Positions 1 to 8,800 of a stretch of 64,000 nt of DNA are shown piece by piece (within the stretch, counting starts at the first letter, position 1; each line of letters opens with the position of its first letter). The DNA comes from Mycobacterium rhizamassiliense (GTDB lineage Bacteria > Actinomycetota > Actinomycetes > Mycobacteriales > Mycobacteriaceae), in contig NZ_LT721901.1 in assembly GCF_900157375.1 (NCBI RefSeq), positions 4,855,685 to 4,919,684 on the forward strand. Direction: 5' to 3'. The notes below the pieces were generated by a model that did no database searches, was not told the DNA's origin, and saw nothing but the letters and a program-made list of their open reading frames with translations. The position numbers and the translations under genes are program-made.

Positions 1-223
1 TGCTGACGTAGAGCCCGTTGAGGCTGCCGTTGTCGATGGCGACCCATCGCCCCTGGTCGAAACGGACCAGGAGGTGAGTCCGGGAGATCAGCGGATGCGC
101 AACCCGTACGTCGGCGCGCAGATCGCGACCGATCACGACGTCATTGCCTGCGGCGAAGGTGCGCTCGGCTCCCTCGTAACGAACTGTCAGCACGGGCGGG
201 GCTGGTCGGCTCACTTTGCCCAC
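1..223 (-). CDS. FHA domain/ABC transporter, Rv1747-like (N-terminus only)
   Basis: The minus strand encodes the first ~74 residues of a protein whose downstream part lies left of the window. An FHA fold is visible: a beta-strand lead-in (VLTVRYEG), IGRD at the phosphopeptide loop, HPLISRTHLLV (the SRxH motif) and DNGSLNG. This strongly resembles the start of M. tuberculosis Rv1747, an exporter with two N-terminal FHA domains, an ABC ATPase and a membrane domain, controlled by PknF phosphorylation. The start is GTG at 223, or a second GTG at 214. In M. tuberculosis pknF sits just upstream of Rv1747, but here the upstream gene is a small acidic protein on the other strand, so the local order differs. 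Confidence 0.8.
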   Translation of the reverse strand, partial: MGKVSRPAPPVLTVRYEGAERTFAAGNDVVIGRDLRADVRVAHPLISRTHLLVRFDQGRWVAIDNGSLNGLYVS

Positions 224-344
224 ATTAACGGCATCGGAGCGCTTTTAGGGGGACCGCTCATCAATTGCTGGTTACCGCGCGGGCTTACCGCACGCGAATC
301 GTCCGCCGGTTTTTGATCGCGGGCTCGCGGGTAATCCGCCGTCC

Positions 345-551
345 ATGGATGACACCAACGGTGCGTTCCCCGACGAGGTACCCGTCGCCGATGCTGTTGA
401 GCAGCAGCGTGCGACCGGTTACCCGGTATCCGACGATGCGGACAACGACGCGACTGCCCGACTGGACGGGGGCGAGCTGCCGCTGGAGGCCAGCGCTGCC
501 GACTGGCAGGAGCAGCGCGAGACGGTGGAGTTTGACGAGGCGGATCGCTGA
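345..551 (+). CDS. Small acidic conserved hypothetical protein
   Basis: This is a 68-residue, strongly acidic protein with no cysteines, no membrane segment and no recognised domain. It contains an EVPVADAVEQQR stretch of a kind I recall from short mycobacterial conserved proteins, followed by Asp/Glu-rich sequence. It starts at an ATG 121 bp from the divergent Rv1747-like gene and ends 33 bp before the convergent esterase gene. Codon use is typical of the window (C/G-ending codons), which supports real coding. The function is unknown and no catalytic residues can be proposed. Confidence 0.6.
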   Translation: MDDTNGAFPDEVPVADAVEQQRATGYPVSDDADNDATARLDGGELPLEASAADWQEQRETVEFDEADR

Positions 552-584
552 TATATTGCGCCACAATCCCTTTCGCATTACCCA

Positions 585-1559
585 CTAGGCGGGCGTGCGT
601 ACGGCGGATGCGTCGACTTCCGCAGTCACCTCTCGGACGAAGTCGCCGATGTAGCGAATCGCTCGCCGGCCCTCGGGCAGGATGTCGGCCGCAATGGGGA
701 AGTCGTGAATCTGGCCGTCCCACAGGTGCAAATCGCAGCGAACCCCGCTGGCCGCCAAGCGTTCCGCCATCAGCTCGGCGTCGGGACGCAACAGCTCGTC
801 GGAACTGGCATGGATCATGACCGGCGGCAACGAGGACAGTTCGGCGTCAACCGGAGAAACATCATGGCCGCGATTGGCCGGAAGCTTCACCTCGTCCAGG
901 AAACGACTGAAGATGGACAACGCCGCCGCGGTGAACATCGAGCACCTCGAAGCGTTGCGGTGCTTGAGTTTTCGGGAGGGGTCCGCATCGGTGAAAGGCG
1001 AGATGGTGGCGATCCCGGCCGGCGACGCGACCTGGGCGCCAATGGCGGCGAGGGTCGTCATGAAGGCCAGGTATCCCCCGGCCGAATCGCCCGCGACGAC
1101 GATTTGATCGTCGTCGTAACCCCGTTGCAGGATCCAGTTCAGTCCGCTGACTCCGTCGTCGATGGCATCAATGATCTGATGGGAGGGCAGCTTTCGGTAT
1201 CCGACGATGAGCACGCCGGCATCCGCCGCCCTCGACAACCGGCACGCGAGGGCGCGGTGCGTGTTGATCCCGCACGTCAGGAATGCGCCGCCGTGCATGT
1301 AGAGGATCGCCCGAGTGGGCGATGTGCCGGGCGCACGAACCCATTCCGCGCGACAGTTTTCGAGCCGGACGGGTTCGATCACGGCCGAGGAGCGCAGCCG
1401 CGGCAACAGCCCCGCGAGGCCGTCGACCTGCGCGAAGGGCCAATTCAAGTTCGGCTGCATGGCCCAGGCGCGCACGACATTCTTCACGAGTAGTCGACTG
1501 GCCATCGAAACCGCAATTGATTGCGGACTGTGGCGATGGTGGATGCGCCGCATGGTCAT
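585..1559 (-). CDS. Alpha/beta hydrolase, HSL/Lip-type esterase
   Basis: This is a 324-residue hormone-sensitive-lipase-type esterase. The oxyanion-hole HGG motif is near residues 89-91 (YMHGGAF), the nucleophile serine is in GDSAGG near residue 159, the acidic residue is in SSDELLRPD, and the catalytic His is in IHDFP close to the C-terminus. It should hydrolyse short acyl esters in the cytosol; the mycobacterial Lip family (LipF, LipQ, LipW types) is the nearest group I can name. The frame stays open up to 1739, but the MTMRR start at 1559 is preferred because the extension is low-complexity and lies in the divergent promoter space shared with the SDR gene. The substrate is unknown. Confidence 0.85.
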   Translation of the reverse strand: MTMRRIHHRHSPQSIAVSMASRLLVKNVVRAWAMQPNLNWPFAQVDGLAGLLPRLRSSAVIEPVRLENCRAEWVRAPGTSPTRAILYMHGGAFLTCGINTHRALACRLSRAADAGVLIVGYRKLPSHQIIDAIDDGVSGLNWILQRGYDDDQIVVAGDSAGGYLAFMTTLAAIGAQVASPAGIATISPFTDADPSRKLKHRNASRCSMFTAAALSIFSRFLDEVKLPANRGHDVSPVDAELSSLPPVMIHASSDELLRPDAELMAERLAASGVRCDLHLWDGQIHDFPIAADILPEGRRAIRYIGDFVREVTAEVDASAVRTPA

Positions 1560-1737
1560 CTTTCTAGGCAAGAAAACGTTAGCTTCGGAATACCCGCCGC
1601 GGAGCCCGCAAAACTCGAGTAAACCCTTGCCAAATATTGCTTTTCGCCGTTTATCACCCGCATATCGTGGGTATTGGGGCGACTTGATTCGGCGCGGATG
1701 ACGCCCGAATTCGTCCTGAATGCCCGAAGATGTGGGC

Positions 1738-2583
1738 ATGGAACAGTCAACTCAGATCGGCCGGCTGCTGACCGACCGCATTGCGGTGGTGACCGGCGGC
1801 GGCGGGGGCATCGGAGCGGCCACGTCGAAACTGTTCGCGCAGCATGGCGCCCACGTGATCGTCGCCGACATCGACCGTGAGCTGGCACACCGGACCGCCG
1901 ACCAGATCACCGCGGCGGGTGGCTCGGCGCTGCCGGTAATCGTCGATGTCCGGGAACCGGATCAGGTGACCGACCTGGCTGAAGCGGCGCTGGATCGGTT
2001 CGGCCGGGTCGACGTCCTGGTGAACAATGTCGGCCACTGGCTGCGCCACCCCGGCAATTTCGTCGACACGGACCCGCAATTGTGGGATGACCTCTACCGC
2101 ATCAACCTGCACCATGTCTTTGCGGTCACGCACGCGTTCCTGCCGGCGATGCTCGACCAGCGTCGCGGCGCCATCGTCAACGTCTCGTCGGTCGAAGGCC
2201 TGCGCGGCTACCCGGAGGATCCGGTCTACGCCGCTTTCAAGGCGGCCGTCATCCATTTCACCCGCAGCCTCGCCGTTCAGGTGGGCCGCGACGGCGTGCG
2301 GGTGAATGCGATCGGTCCCGACGTCACCGAATCCCTGCAGGTTCCCTATTCGCAGTGGCTTTCCGCCGACGAACAGTCACAGTGGCCGCAGTGGGTCCCG
2401 GTGGGACGAATGGGTGTGCCGGAAGATCAAGCGAGCGTGGCCCTGTTCCTGGCCTCGGACCTGTCCGCGTTCGTCACCGGCCACACCATCCCCACCGACG
2501 GCGGCACCGGCGCCGCGGGCGGCTGGTTCCGATCGTCGCGCCGAGCCGACCGGGAGTGGACGAACCGGCCGATCGCGCCCTAA
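1738..2583 (+). CDS. SDR family oxidoreductase (FabG-like)
   Basis: This 281-residue classical short-chain dehydrogenase has a Gly-rich TGGGGGIG nucleotide loop near residue 20, the NNVG structural motif, and a catalytic Ser plus Tyr-x-x-x-Lys in VSSVEG...YAAFK. The C-terminal DGGTGAAGGW tail is typical of FabG-like members. It oxidises or reduces a carbonyl with NAD(P)(H); the substrate cannot be told. An ATG at 1720 in the same frame is an alternative start, but 1738 gives the usual short N-terminus. The gene diverges from the esterase gene, leaving a ~178 bp promoter region between them (1560-1737). Confidence 0.85.
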   Translation: MEQSTQIGRLLTDRIAVVTGGGGGIGAATSKLFAQHGAHVIVADIDRELAHRTADQITAAGGSALPVIVDVREPDQVTDLAEAALDRFGRVDVLVNNVGHWLRHPGNFVDTDPQLWDDLYRINLHHVFAVTHAFLPAMLDQRRGAIVNVSSVEGLRGYPEDPVYAAFKAAVIHFTRSLAVQVGRDGVRVNAIGPDVTESLQVPYSQWLSADEQSQWPQWVPVGRMGVPEDQASVALFLASDLSAFVTGHTIPTDGGTGAAGGWFRSSRRADREWTNRPIAP

Positions 2584-2603
2584 ACCCGGTGGCGACGCTG
2601 ATG

Positions 2604-4847
2604 TCATTGCGCCGCAATGGGTTGCGCGCCCTCGAAGCGCGCTTGGTCTTGCAGGACCGTGACCGGAATCCCGTTGAGGGCACCGTTTCCCGAGGGCTCG
2701 TCGAGGAACGTCGGCAGCGAAAGCGCGTTGGTGTTGGCGCCGGGTGAGCCATTGGCCACCGACATGCGGGTGCCGGATTTGCCGTGGCCCCAGCCGTGCG
2801 GCATCGACACCACCCCGGGTTTGATCGCGTCGGTGATTTCGACCGGCACCTTGATCTCGCCGGCCTCCGATTTCACCGTGACGACGTCGTCGTCGGACAC
2901 GCCGCACCGCGCCGCGTCGTCGGGGTGGATCAGCAACGTGCAGCGGTCCTTGCCCTTCATCAGCGCGGGCACGTTGTGCATCCACGTGTTGTTCGACCGC
3001 AGGTGCCTGCGGCTCACCAAGACCAGTGGCTCGGCGGGCCGCTCCAGCCGCGCGGCCAGCCGGGGCAGGTCGTCGAGCAGGTATTGCGGGGCGAGGCGGA
3101 TCTTCTTGTCGGGCATGTCCAGGATGTCGGGCAGCTGCGGCACCATCGGCCCGAAATCGATGCCGTTGGGGTTCGCCTTGAGCAGATCGAGCGTGAGCCC
3201 GCCGGGGTTCGTGCCGTACTGATCTCCGAACGGCCCGGTGCGCAGCGTGAGGTCGAGCATCCGCTCCGGGCCGCCGTGGTCGTAGAGCTTGCGGATCTCG
3301 GCCCCGTCGACGCCCCGGGTGAAGGCCAGGTAGTCGAAGAAGCCGTCGTCGATGGCCGCGACGTCGACGTCTTCGGCGGGCGTGCCGGTGCACAGGCCCG
3401 TCAGCCGGATCAGGATCTCCCATTCGTACGGGCGGTCGCCCGGATCGAACACCGGCGCCGAGTAGTTCGAGATGCTGTGGATCGCGAAGAGCAGGATCAG
3501 GTCGTCGTGGTGTGGCTGCTCAAGTGGCGAAAGGCCGGGCAGGATGACGTCGGCGTGCCGCGTTGTCTCGTTGAGCCAGAGGTCGATCGAGATCATCGCC
3601 TCCAGCATCGGCAGCACCTCGTCGAGCTTGTCGCCGCCGGGCGTGGACAGCACCGGGTTGCCCGCGACGGTGATCAGCGCCTTGAGCTGTCCGTCGCCCG
3701 GGGTGGCGATCTCCTCGGTCATGCACGAGACCGGGGCCTGGCCCAGCACCTCCTTGGCGCCGCGCACGCGGGTATGCCAGCGGCCGAACTCCGGCAGGCC
3801 ACCCTCCAGGCCGGGCAGCGGCTGGGTGGTGATCGACCAGGCCGCCGGCTGGGGGAACATGGCGCCCCCCGGGGTGTCGAAATGTCCCGTCAGGATGTTG
3901 ATGACGTCGACCATCCAGCTGGCAAGGCTGCCAAACTCCTGATTGCACAACCCGATTCGGCCGTACACCACCGATCTCTCGGTGCCGGCGAGTTCACGGG
4001 CGAGTCGGCGAATGCGGTCTTCGTCGATGCCGGTGACCACGCTGACCCGCTCGGGCGGCCAGTCCGCGGCGACCCGGCGCATGGTGTCGACGCCGTCGAC
4101 GTGCGGTCCCGCATCGACCAGGGTCTCGTCGAAGAGGGTGTGCGCGACGGCCAGTAGCAGCGCCGCGTCGGTGCCCGGCACGATCGGCAGCCACTCGTCG
4201 GCGCGCGCGGCGGTCTGCGTGCGCACCGGGTCGATCACGATCACCTTGCCGCGCTTGCGAATCCCGTCGATCAGGCCCATCACGTCGGGCGCGGCCAGCA
4301 GCGAGCCCTGGGACGCGGCGGGGTTGGCGCCCATGATGACCAGCAGGTCGGTGCGCTCGATGTCCGGCACCGGGAAGTTCCACCACAGGCCATACATCAG
4401 GTGCGACGACAGGTTTTTCGGCCACTGGTCGACCGTGCCGGGCGAATAGGTGACCGGCATCCCGGACATGCCCATCAGCACACCGGCGTACCGGGCCAGC
4501 GAGAAGGAGTGCGCCAGCGGGTTACCCGTGTAAGCGGTGACCGCGCCGATGCCATACTTCTCGATCACCGGCGTCAGCAACTCGGTGCAGCGCCGAAATG
4601 CGGCGTCCCAGCTGACTTCCTGCCATTGCCCGTCGACCTTGATCATCGGCTGCCGGATGCGGTCGGGGTCGTGGTGCACCGAGCCCAGCGATACGCCCTT
4701 GGGGCACAGGTGTCCCCGGCTCCACACGTCGTCGCGGTTGCCGCGAATGCCGGCCACGGCGCCGCTTTCTACGTGAATCTCCAAGCCGCACATGGCTTCA
4801 CACAGCGGGCAGGTCCGCAGGTGAATGCCGTCATCGCCGGGTTTCAT
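2604..4847 (-). CDS. Molybdopterin-dependent oxidoreductase (DMSO reductase superfamily)
   Basis: This ~747-residue protein belongs to the Mo/W-bis-MGD oxidoreductase family. Its N-terminal [4Fe-4S] cysteines appear as CPLCEAMCG followed by GHLCPKG. Next come the molybdopterin-binding core (GANPAAS, AYTGNP) and a C-terminal molydopterin-dinucleotide-binding domain (SRRHLRSNNTWMHN, MPHGWGHG). It could act as a formate-dehydrogenase- or nitrate-reductase-like enzyme, but no twin-Arg signal or partner subunit is nearby, so a soluble single-subunit enzyme is likely. The ATG at 4847 is chosen over a TTG at 4889 because the longer version would translate through a perfect palindrome (4867-4884) that looks regulatory. 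It lies downstream of a PPOX gene on the same strand. Confidence 0.85.
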   Translation of the reverse strand: MKPGDDGIHLRTCPLCEAMCGLEIHVESGAVAGIRGNRDDVWSRGHLCPKGVSLGSVHHDPDRIRQPMIKVDGQWQEVSWDAAFRRCTELLTPVIEKYGIGAVTAYTGNPLAHSFSLARYAGVLMGMSGMPVTYSPGTVDQWPKNLSSHLMYGLWWNFPVPDIERTDLLVIMGANPAASQGSLLAAPDVMGLIDGIRKRGKVIVIDPVRTQTAARADEWLPIVPGTDAALLLAVAHTLFDETLVDAGPHVDGVDTMRRVAADWPPERVSVVTGIDEDRIRRLARELAGTERSVVYGRIGLCNQEFGSLASWMVDVINILTGHFDTPGGAMFPQPAAWSITTQPLPGLEGGLPEFGRWHTRVRGAKEVLGQAPVSCMTEEIATPGDGQLKALITVAGNPVLSTPGGDKLDEVLPMLEAMISIDLWLNETTRHADVILPGLSPLEQPHHDDLILLFAIHSISNYSAPVFDPGDRPYEWEILIRLTGLCTGTPAEDVDVAAIDDGFFDYLAFTRGVDGAEIRKLYDHGGPERMLDLTLRTGPFGDQYGTNPGGLTLDLLKANPNGIDFGPMVPQLPDILDMPDKKIRLAPQYLLDDLPRLAARLERPAEPLVLVSRRHLRSNNTWMHNVPALMKGKDRCTLLIHPDDAARCGVSDDDVVTVKSEAGEIKVPVEITDAIKPGVVSMPHGWGHGKSGTRMSVANGSPGANTNALSLPTFLDEPSGNGALNGIPVTVLQDQARFEGAQPIAAQ

Positions 4848-4866
4848 CCACCCACTGTATTGCGCT

Positions 4867-4884
4867 ACTTCCGGTAGCGGAAGT
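4867..4884. promoter_or_regulatory. Palindrome upstream of the molybdopterin gene
   Basis: A perfect inverted repeat, ACTTCCG-GTAG-CGGAAGT (7-bp arms, 4-bp spacer), lies 20-37 bp upstream of the ATG at 4847. The spacing fits an operator over or near the promoter. A TTGACA hexamer adjoins it on the minus strand (4889-4884), but no well-spaced -10 follows. There is no T-run, so a terminator for the upstream PPOX gene is less likely. The binding protein is unknown. Confidence 0.45.
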
Positions 4885-4899
4885 GTCAAAAGTTCGAGG

Positions 4900-5325
4900 T
4901 CAGGCTACCCAGGGCCCGATGCCACCGACCTTGTCGATGTGGACGTGCGTCAGATAGCCAGGGGGCGCACCGTCCGGCGGGAACTTCGCACTCGGGTCGC
5001 CCAGGATGGGGTTGAGCTCGGTCAGCAGTTCGGGCGCTCCGCCCTCGGTGATCTGGGCGGTGCCGGTGAGCGACAGGTAGGGCCGCATCCCCTTGCCCGG
5101 CTCGTCGAGGGCCACGATCGTCACCGCGACGCGCGGGTCCCGGCGCACGTTGCGGACCTTCCTGTGTTCGGAGAGGTGGGCGCTGACGAGTTCGTCTCCG
5201 TCGGGCGTCGATCGCAGCGCGACCCAGACCACGCTCACCTGGGGGCTGCCGTCGGGATTGATCGTGACGAGGGTGGCGTCGACACCCTTGCCAATCAGAT
5301 TTCGTGCGGCTTCGTTGAGCTTCAT
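4900..5325 (-). CDS. PPOX-class (pyridoxamine oxidase-like) F420/flavin-dependent protein
   Basis: This 141-residue split-barrel protein contains ATLVTINPDGSPQVSVVW, the N-terminal strand pair of the pyridoxamine-5'-phosphate oxidase-like fold. It is followed by HRKVRNVRRDPRVAVTIV and a YLSLTGTAQI strand, as in mycobacterial F420-binding proteins of the Rv1155/TIGR03618 type. It probably binds F420 (or FMN) and reduces a small molecule in the cytosol. The ATG at 5325 gives the usual family start; the in-frame extension up to 5376 looks non-coding. It precedes the molybdopterin gene on the same strand. Confidence 0.8.
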   Translation of the reverse strand: MKLNEAARNLIGKGVDATLVTINPDGSPQVSVVWVALRSTPDGDELVSAHLSEHRKVRNVRRDPRVAVTIVALDEPGKGMRPYLSLTGTAQITEGGAPELLTELNPILGDPSAKFPPDGAPPGYLTHVHIDKVGGIGPWVA

Positions 5326-5468
5326 GCGTTGTTCTACGGTCTGGCGTGCCAATTCATTCCCGCCGCCCAGACACATTTGAATTTGACAAGTTAGCTAGGC
5401 AACCGCGACGCCGCGCCCCTAGCGTTCAAGTCGAACGCCCGACAAATCCTCCCCGAAAGCATGCGGCC

Positions 5469-5651
5469 ATGACCGACCAACAGCAGCCCGAGAACATCGA
5501 ACGCCTGCGCCGGGAACTACTCGACCGGGTCGAGGCCGAGCCGTGGGAGGACTGGTCCGTCGATCTCCTGCGGGCACTGATCGCCGTATTCGATCTCAGC
5601 GGGGTCATTCCGGTGTCGCGGCACTCCTTCCGGCCACAAATCGTCAAGTAA
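5469..5651 (+). CDS. Small hypothetical protein
   Basis: A 60-residue protein starts at an ATG at 5469. It begins MTDQQQPENIERLRREL and ends in a basic RHSFRPQIVK tail, with a predicted amphipathic helix in the first half. No cysteine, membrane segment or known domain is visible. It lies 34 bp upstream of the SnoaL-like gene on the same strand and could be co-transcribed with it. The gene is judged real from the start position, the codon bias and the absence of a competing frame, but its function is unknown. Confidence 0.5.
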   Translation: MTDQQQPENIERLRRELLDRVEAEPWEDWSVDLLRALIAVFDLSGVIPVSRHSFRPQIVK

Positions 5652-5685
5652 CTCGCGTTCGCCCTCGGCGACTAGAGTCACGCCG

Positions 5686-6144
5686 ATGGAGATGTGGGAA
5701 CTCGTCGCGCGCGAGCAGATTCGGGACACGCTGGCGCGGTACAACTGGTCGGGCGACGCCGGGAAGGTCGACGGGCTTGCCGAAACCTTCTGCGTTGACG
5801 GTGTTCTCGAGATACGCGGCGCGACTCCGCTGCACGGCCGGTCCGAGATCGTCGCCTTTCTCGGCGGTGTCACCGCGAACATCGCCGACAACGTCCCCGC
5901 CGATGTCCCGGTCAAGCCGGTGGTCCGGCACAACGTCACCAACCTGATATTCAACGCGCTCACCCCGGAGCAGGCGCAGGTCTCGTGCTATTTCACCGTG
6001 GTCACCCACATCGGGCTCGATCATTTCGGGCGCTATCGCGACACGCTGGTGCCCGACGGCGGCACCTGGCTGATCAAGCATCGCAAGGTGTCGACCGACT
6101 GGGCGGCCCCGGACTCGGCCATGGCGCGGGGCGCCGTCCAGTAG
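5686..6144 (+). CDS. SnoaL-like/NTF2-fold protein
   Basis: This 152-residue protein has the pattern of the SnoaL/NTF2-like cone fold. An N-terminal helix (REQIRDTLARYNWSGDAGKVDGLAETF) is followed by C.DGVLEIRG, a strand-rich middle and a C-terminal WLIKHRKVSTDW strand. Relatives are isomerases, dehydratases or small ligand-binding proteins, often in steroid or aromatic catabolism clusters. It is the first gene of a plus-strand run that continues through DoxX, HsaD-like, HsaA-like, HsaC-like and KstD-like genes, so a role with the same substrates is plausible. A second protein of this fold is at 22100-22543. Confidence 0.75.
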   Translation: MEMWELVAREQIRDTLARYNWSGDAGKVDGLAETFCVDGVLEIRGATPLHGRSEIVAFLGGVTANIADNVPADVPVKPVVRHNVTNLIFNALTPEQAQVSCYFTVVTHIGLDHFGRYRDTLVPDGGTWLIKHRKVSTDWAAPDSAMARGAVQ

Positions 6145-6188
6145 TTAAATCGTTGCAATACAGCATCTTTCGCGGGGAGGGGCCGATC

Positions 6189-6620
6189 ATGCGTGCTACA
6201 TCAGTCGTTGCCGGCGAAGCCGACCGCGCCATCGGGTATCTGATGATGCGATTGACCATCGGGGCCAGCCTGTTCGGGCACGGTTTGGTCCGGATGCCCA
6301 AGCTGGACACCTTCCACGCGCAGCTGGTGGGCGAGTTCAAGACCTCGATGCTGCCGACGGCACTGGTCTCGGTGTGCAGCTGGGCACTTCCCTTCGCCGA
6401 GCTCGGCACCGGGCTGCTGCTGTTGGCCGGCGCGCTGACCCGCGTGGCCGCCGTCGCCGCGGGCGCGGTGATGATCGTGTTGGTGTTGGGCGCGACGTCC
6501 ATCGAGCACTTCAACGTGATCGGCGATCAGCTGGTCCACGCCAGCCTGCTCGCCGGCGTGGTGGCCTTCCGGAGGTACAACAAGTACTCCGTCGACGGCC
6601 TGCTTGCCGCCCGGCGCTGA
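6189..6620 (+). CDS. DoxX family membrane protein
   Basis: This 143-residue integral membrane protein has about four hydrophobic segments and the DoxX signature: an early GASLFGHGLVRMP region, a central WALPFAELGTGLLLLAG and a last helix before RRYNKYSVDGL. DoxX-type proteins are found in redox, sulfur and quinone contexts; the function in this cluster is not known. The start at 6189 follows a GGGGAGGGG-type ribosome binding site and removes a spurious upstream extension. It lies 44 bp after the SnoaL-like gene. Confidence 0.8.
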   Translation: MRATSVVAGEADRAIGYLMMRLTIGASLFGHGLVRMPKLDTFHAQLVGEFKTSMLPTALVSVCSWALPFAELGTGLLLLAGALTRVAAVAAGAVMIVLVLGATSIEHFNVIGDQLVHASLLAGVVAFRRYNKYSVDGLLAARR

Positions 6621-6695
6621 ACCCGCGCCGGGGCCGGGATCCCGATCAGCGGAACACCATTCCCCCACGCCTCGACAACATGGCAGGGTGTCAGC

Positions 6696-7571
6696 GTGGC
6701 CAACACCTCTCCAGCGACCGCCGTCGAGCAGGACCTGCGTGAAATCGACACCCCGAAGGGCGCTTTGCGCTACTACGACTGCGGGCCCGACTCCGCTCCG
6801 GCGCTGCTGTTCCTGCACGGCTCCGGCCCCGGTGTCACCGGCTGGCGCAACTTCCGCGGTGTCTTGCCCACGTTCGCCGAGCACTTCCGCTGCCTGATCC
6901 TGGAATTCCCCGGCTTCGGCGTCACCGACGACTTGGGCGGTCACCCGATGGTCACCGCGTTCGGCAGCGTCGGGCCCTTCCTCGACGCGCTCGGCGTCGA
7001 CAAGGCACACATCGTCGGCAACTCGATGGGTGGCGGTGTCGGGATCAACTTCGCCACCGGCAACCCGGACCGCGTCGACCGACTGGTGACCATCGGCGGC
7101 ATCGGCACCAACATCTTCAGCCCCAGCCCCAGCGAGGGCATCCGGCTGCTGCAGGAATTCGTCGAGGACCCGACTCGGCAGCGGCTCGTCGACTGGCTGA
7201 AATCGATGGTCTACGACCAGGCGCTGGTGACCGACGAACTCGTCGAGGAACGCTGGCAGCTGGCCTCCGACCCCGTGACGCTGGCCGCCGCGCGCCGCAT
7301 GTACGGCAAGGAGGCGTTCGCCGGGATGAACGCCATGATGGCCGCGTCCGACCGGCCGCTGCCCTGGGCCGCCATGCACAAGCTGACGGCACCGACCCTG
7401 CTGACGTGGGGCCGCGACGACCGGGTCAGCCCGCCCGACATGGCGCTGATTCCCATGCGGACGATCCCGAACGCCGAACTTCACATATTCCCCAACTCGG
7501 GGCACTGGGCGATGATCGAGGCCAAGCAGGCCTTCGAAAGCACGGTGCTCGGATTCCTGTCCCGCAGCTAG
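6696..7571 (+). CDS. Alpha/beta hydrolase, HsaD/BphD-like meta-cleavage product hydrolase
   Basis: This 291-residue protein is the same length as M. tuberculosis HsaD. It has HGSGPG at the oxyanion hole, nucleophile Ser in GNSMGGG, the catalytic Asp in WGRDDRVSP and His in NSGHWAMIE. The HGSGPGVTGW start and NSMGGGVGINFA elbow are characteristic of C-C hydrolases that cleave the product of extradiol ring opening. The gene uses a GTG start and is followed 24 bp later by an HsaA-like oxygenase and then an HsaC-like dioxygenase, which fits the last step of a meta-cleavage route. It is a paralogue of, or alternative to, the canonical cholesterol enzyme, so the substrate may be another steroid or terpenoid. 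Confidence 0.85.
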   Translation: MANTSPATAVEQDLREIDTPKGALRYYDCGPDSAPALLFLHGSGPGVTGWRNFRGVLPTFAEHFRCLILEFPGFGVTDDLGGHPMVTAFGSVGPFLDALGVDKAHIVGNSMGGGVGINFATGNPDRVDRLVTIGGIGTNIFSPSPSEGIRLLQEFVEDPTRQRLVDWLKSMVYDQALVTDELVEERWQLASDPVTLAAARRMYGKEAFAGMNAMMAASDRPLPWAAMHKLTAPTLLTWGRDDRVSPPDMALIPMRTIPNAELHIFPNSGHWAMIEAKQAFESTVLGFLSRS

Positions 7572-7595
7572 CCCAACTCACGTAAGGACATCGAC

Positions 7596-8780
7596 ATGAG
7601 CGCTTCCGTACTCGACCGGGTAGTGGCCATGGCCGACCAGTTGCGCGACCAAGCCGCCGAGGCCGAAAGCATCGGCCGGCTCACCGACGACACGGTCAAG
7701 CGGATGAAGGAAGCCGGCCTGATCCGGCTGCTGCAGACCAAGCAGTATCAGGGCTTCGAGGTGCACCCCCGCGAGTTCGCCGAGACGACGATGGCCACCG
7801 CGGCGCTGGACCCGGCGGCCGGCTGGATCGTCGGCGTGGTGGGCGTGCACCCCTACCAATTGGCTTACGCGGACCCGAAAGTCGCCGCCGAGATCTGGGC
7901 CGACGACGTCGACACCTGGATGGCCTCCCCGTACGCGCCGCAGGGCGTGGCCAAGCCGGTCGACGGCGGCTACATCTTCAACGGCCGCTGGCAGTTCAGC
8001 TCGGGCACCGACCATTGCGACTGGATCATCCTGGGCGCCATGCTCGGCGACGAAAAGGGCATCCCGATCATGCCGCCGCGGATGCTGCACATGATCCTGC
8101 CGCGCAAGGACTACGAGATCGTCGAGGACTCGTGGAATGTGGTGGGGCTGCGGGGAACCGGCAGCAAGGACGTGATCGTCTCCGACGCGTTCGTCCCGAC
8201 GTATCGGACCATGGATGCGACGAAGGTGATGGACGGCACCGCCCAGCGCGAGGCCGGCATGACCGAGCCGCTGTACCTGATGCCGTGGTCGACGATGTTC
8301 CCGCTGGGTATCTCCTCGGCGACCATCGGCATCGCCGAGGGCGCGCTGGCCGCGCACCTGGACTACCAGCGGGAGCGGGTCGGGGCCACCGGCACCGCGA
8401 TCAAGGACGACCCCTACGTCATGCACGCCATCGGTGAGGCGGCGGCCGACATCAACGCCGCGCGCCAGGAGCTGCTGGCCAACGCCGACCGCGTCTACGA
8501 CATGGTCGCGGCCGGGAAGGAGGTATCGTTCGCCGACCGCGCGGCCGGTCGCCGCACCCAGGTTCGCGCGGTGTGGCGCGCGGTGGCCGCCGTCGACGAG
8601 ATCTTCGCCCGCTCGGGTGGCAACGCGGCCCGGATGGACAAGCCGCTGCAACGGTATTGGCGCGACGTGCACGTCGGTCAGATGCACGCCATCCACGTCC
8701 CCGGCACCACCTATCACGCATCGGCGCTGAGTTCGATCGGCATCGATCCGCCCGAGGGTCCGCTGCGGGCCCTGATCTGA
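7596..8780 (+). CDS. Flavin-dependent monooxygenase, HsaA-like (acyl-CoA dehydrogenase fold)
   Basis: This 394-residue protein is the same length as HsaA, the oxygenase that hydroxylates 3-HSA before ring cleavage. It has the acyl-CoA-dehydrogenase fold with GRWQFSSGTDHCDWIILGA (flavin-binding strand region) and WNVVGLRGTGSKDVIVSD. The C-terminal helices (GNAARMDKPLQRYWRDVHVGQMHAIH) are typical of group D monooxygenases. It needs reduced flavin from a separate reductase; no HsaB gene is adjacent, and the nearest flavin-reductase-like gene is at 29109. It sits between the HsaD-like and HsaC-like genes and is probably co-transcribed with them. Confidence 0.85.
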   Translation: MSASVLDRVVAMADQLRDQAAEAESIGRLTDDTVKRMKEAGLIRLLQTKQYQGFEVHPREFAETTMATAALDPAAGWIVGVVGVHPYQLAYADPKVAAEIWADDVDTWMASPYAPQGVAKPVDGGYIFNGRWQFSSGTDHCDWIILGAMLGDEKGIPIMPPRMLHMILPRKDYEIVEDSWNVVGLRGTGSKDVIVSDAFVPTYRTMDATKVMDGTAQREAGMTEPLYLMPWSTMFPLGISSATIGIAEGALAAHLDYQRERVGATGTAIKDDPYVMHAIGEAAADINAARQELLANADRVYDMVAAGKEVSFADRAAGRRTQVRAVWRAVAAVDEIFARSGGNAARMDKPLQRYWRDVHVGQMHAIHVPGTTYHASALSSIGIDPPEGPLRALI

Positions 8781-8800
8781 CCTACGCAGGAGGCGCACCG

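Noticed and set aside
1669..1675. AATACCC/GGGTATT inverted pair around the divergent promoter (1589-1595 and 1669-1675)
   Set aside because: The arms are short and 73 bp apart; chance is likely and no second copy was seen.
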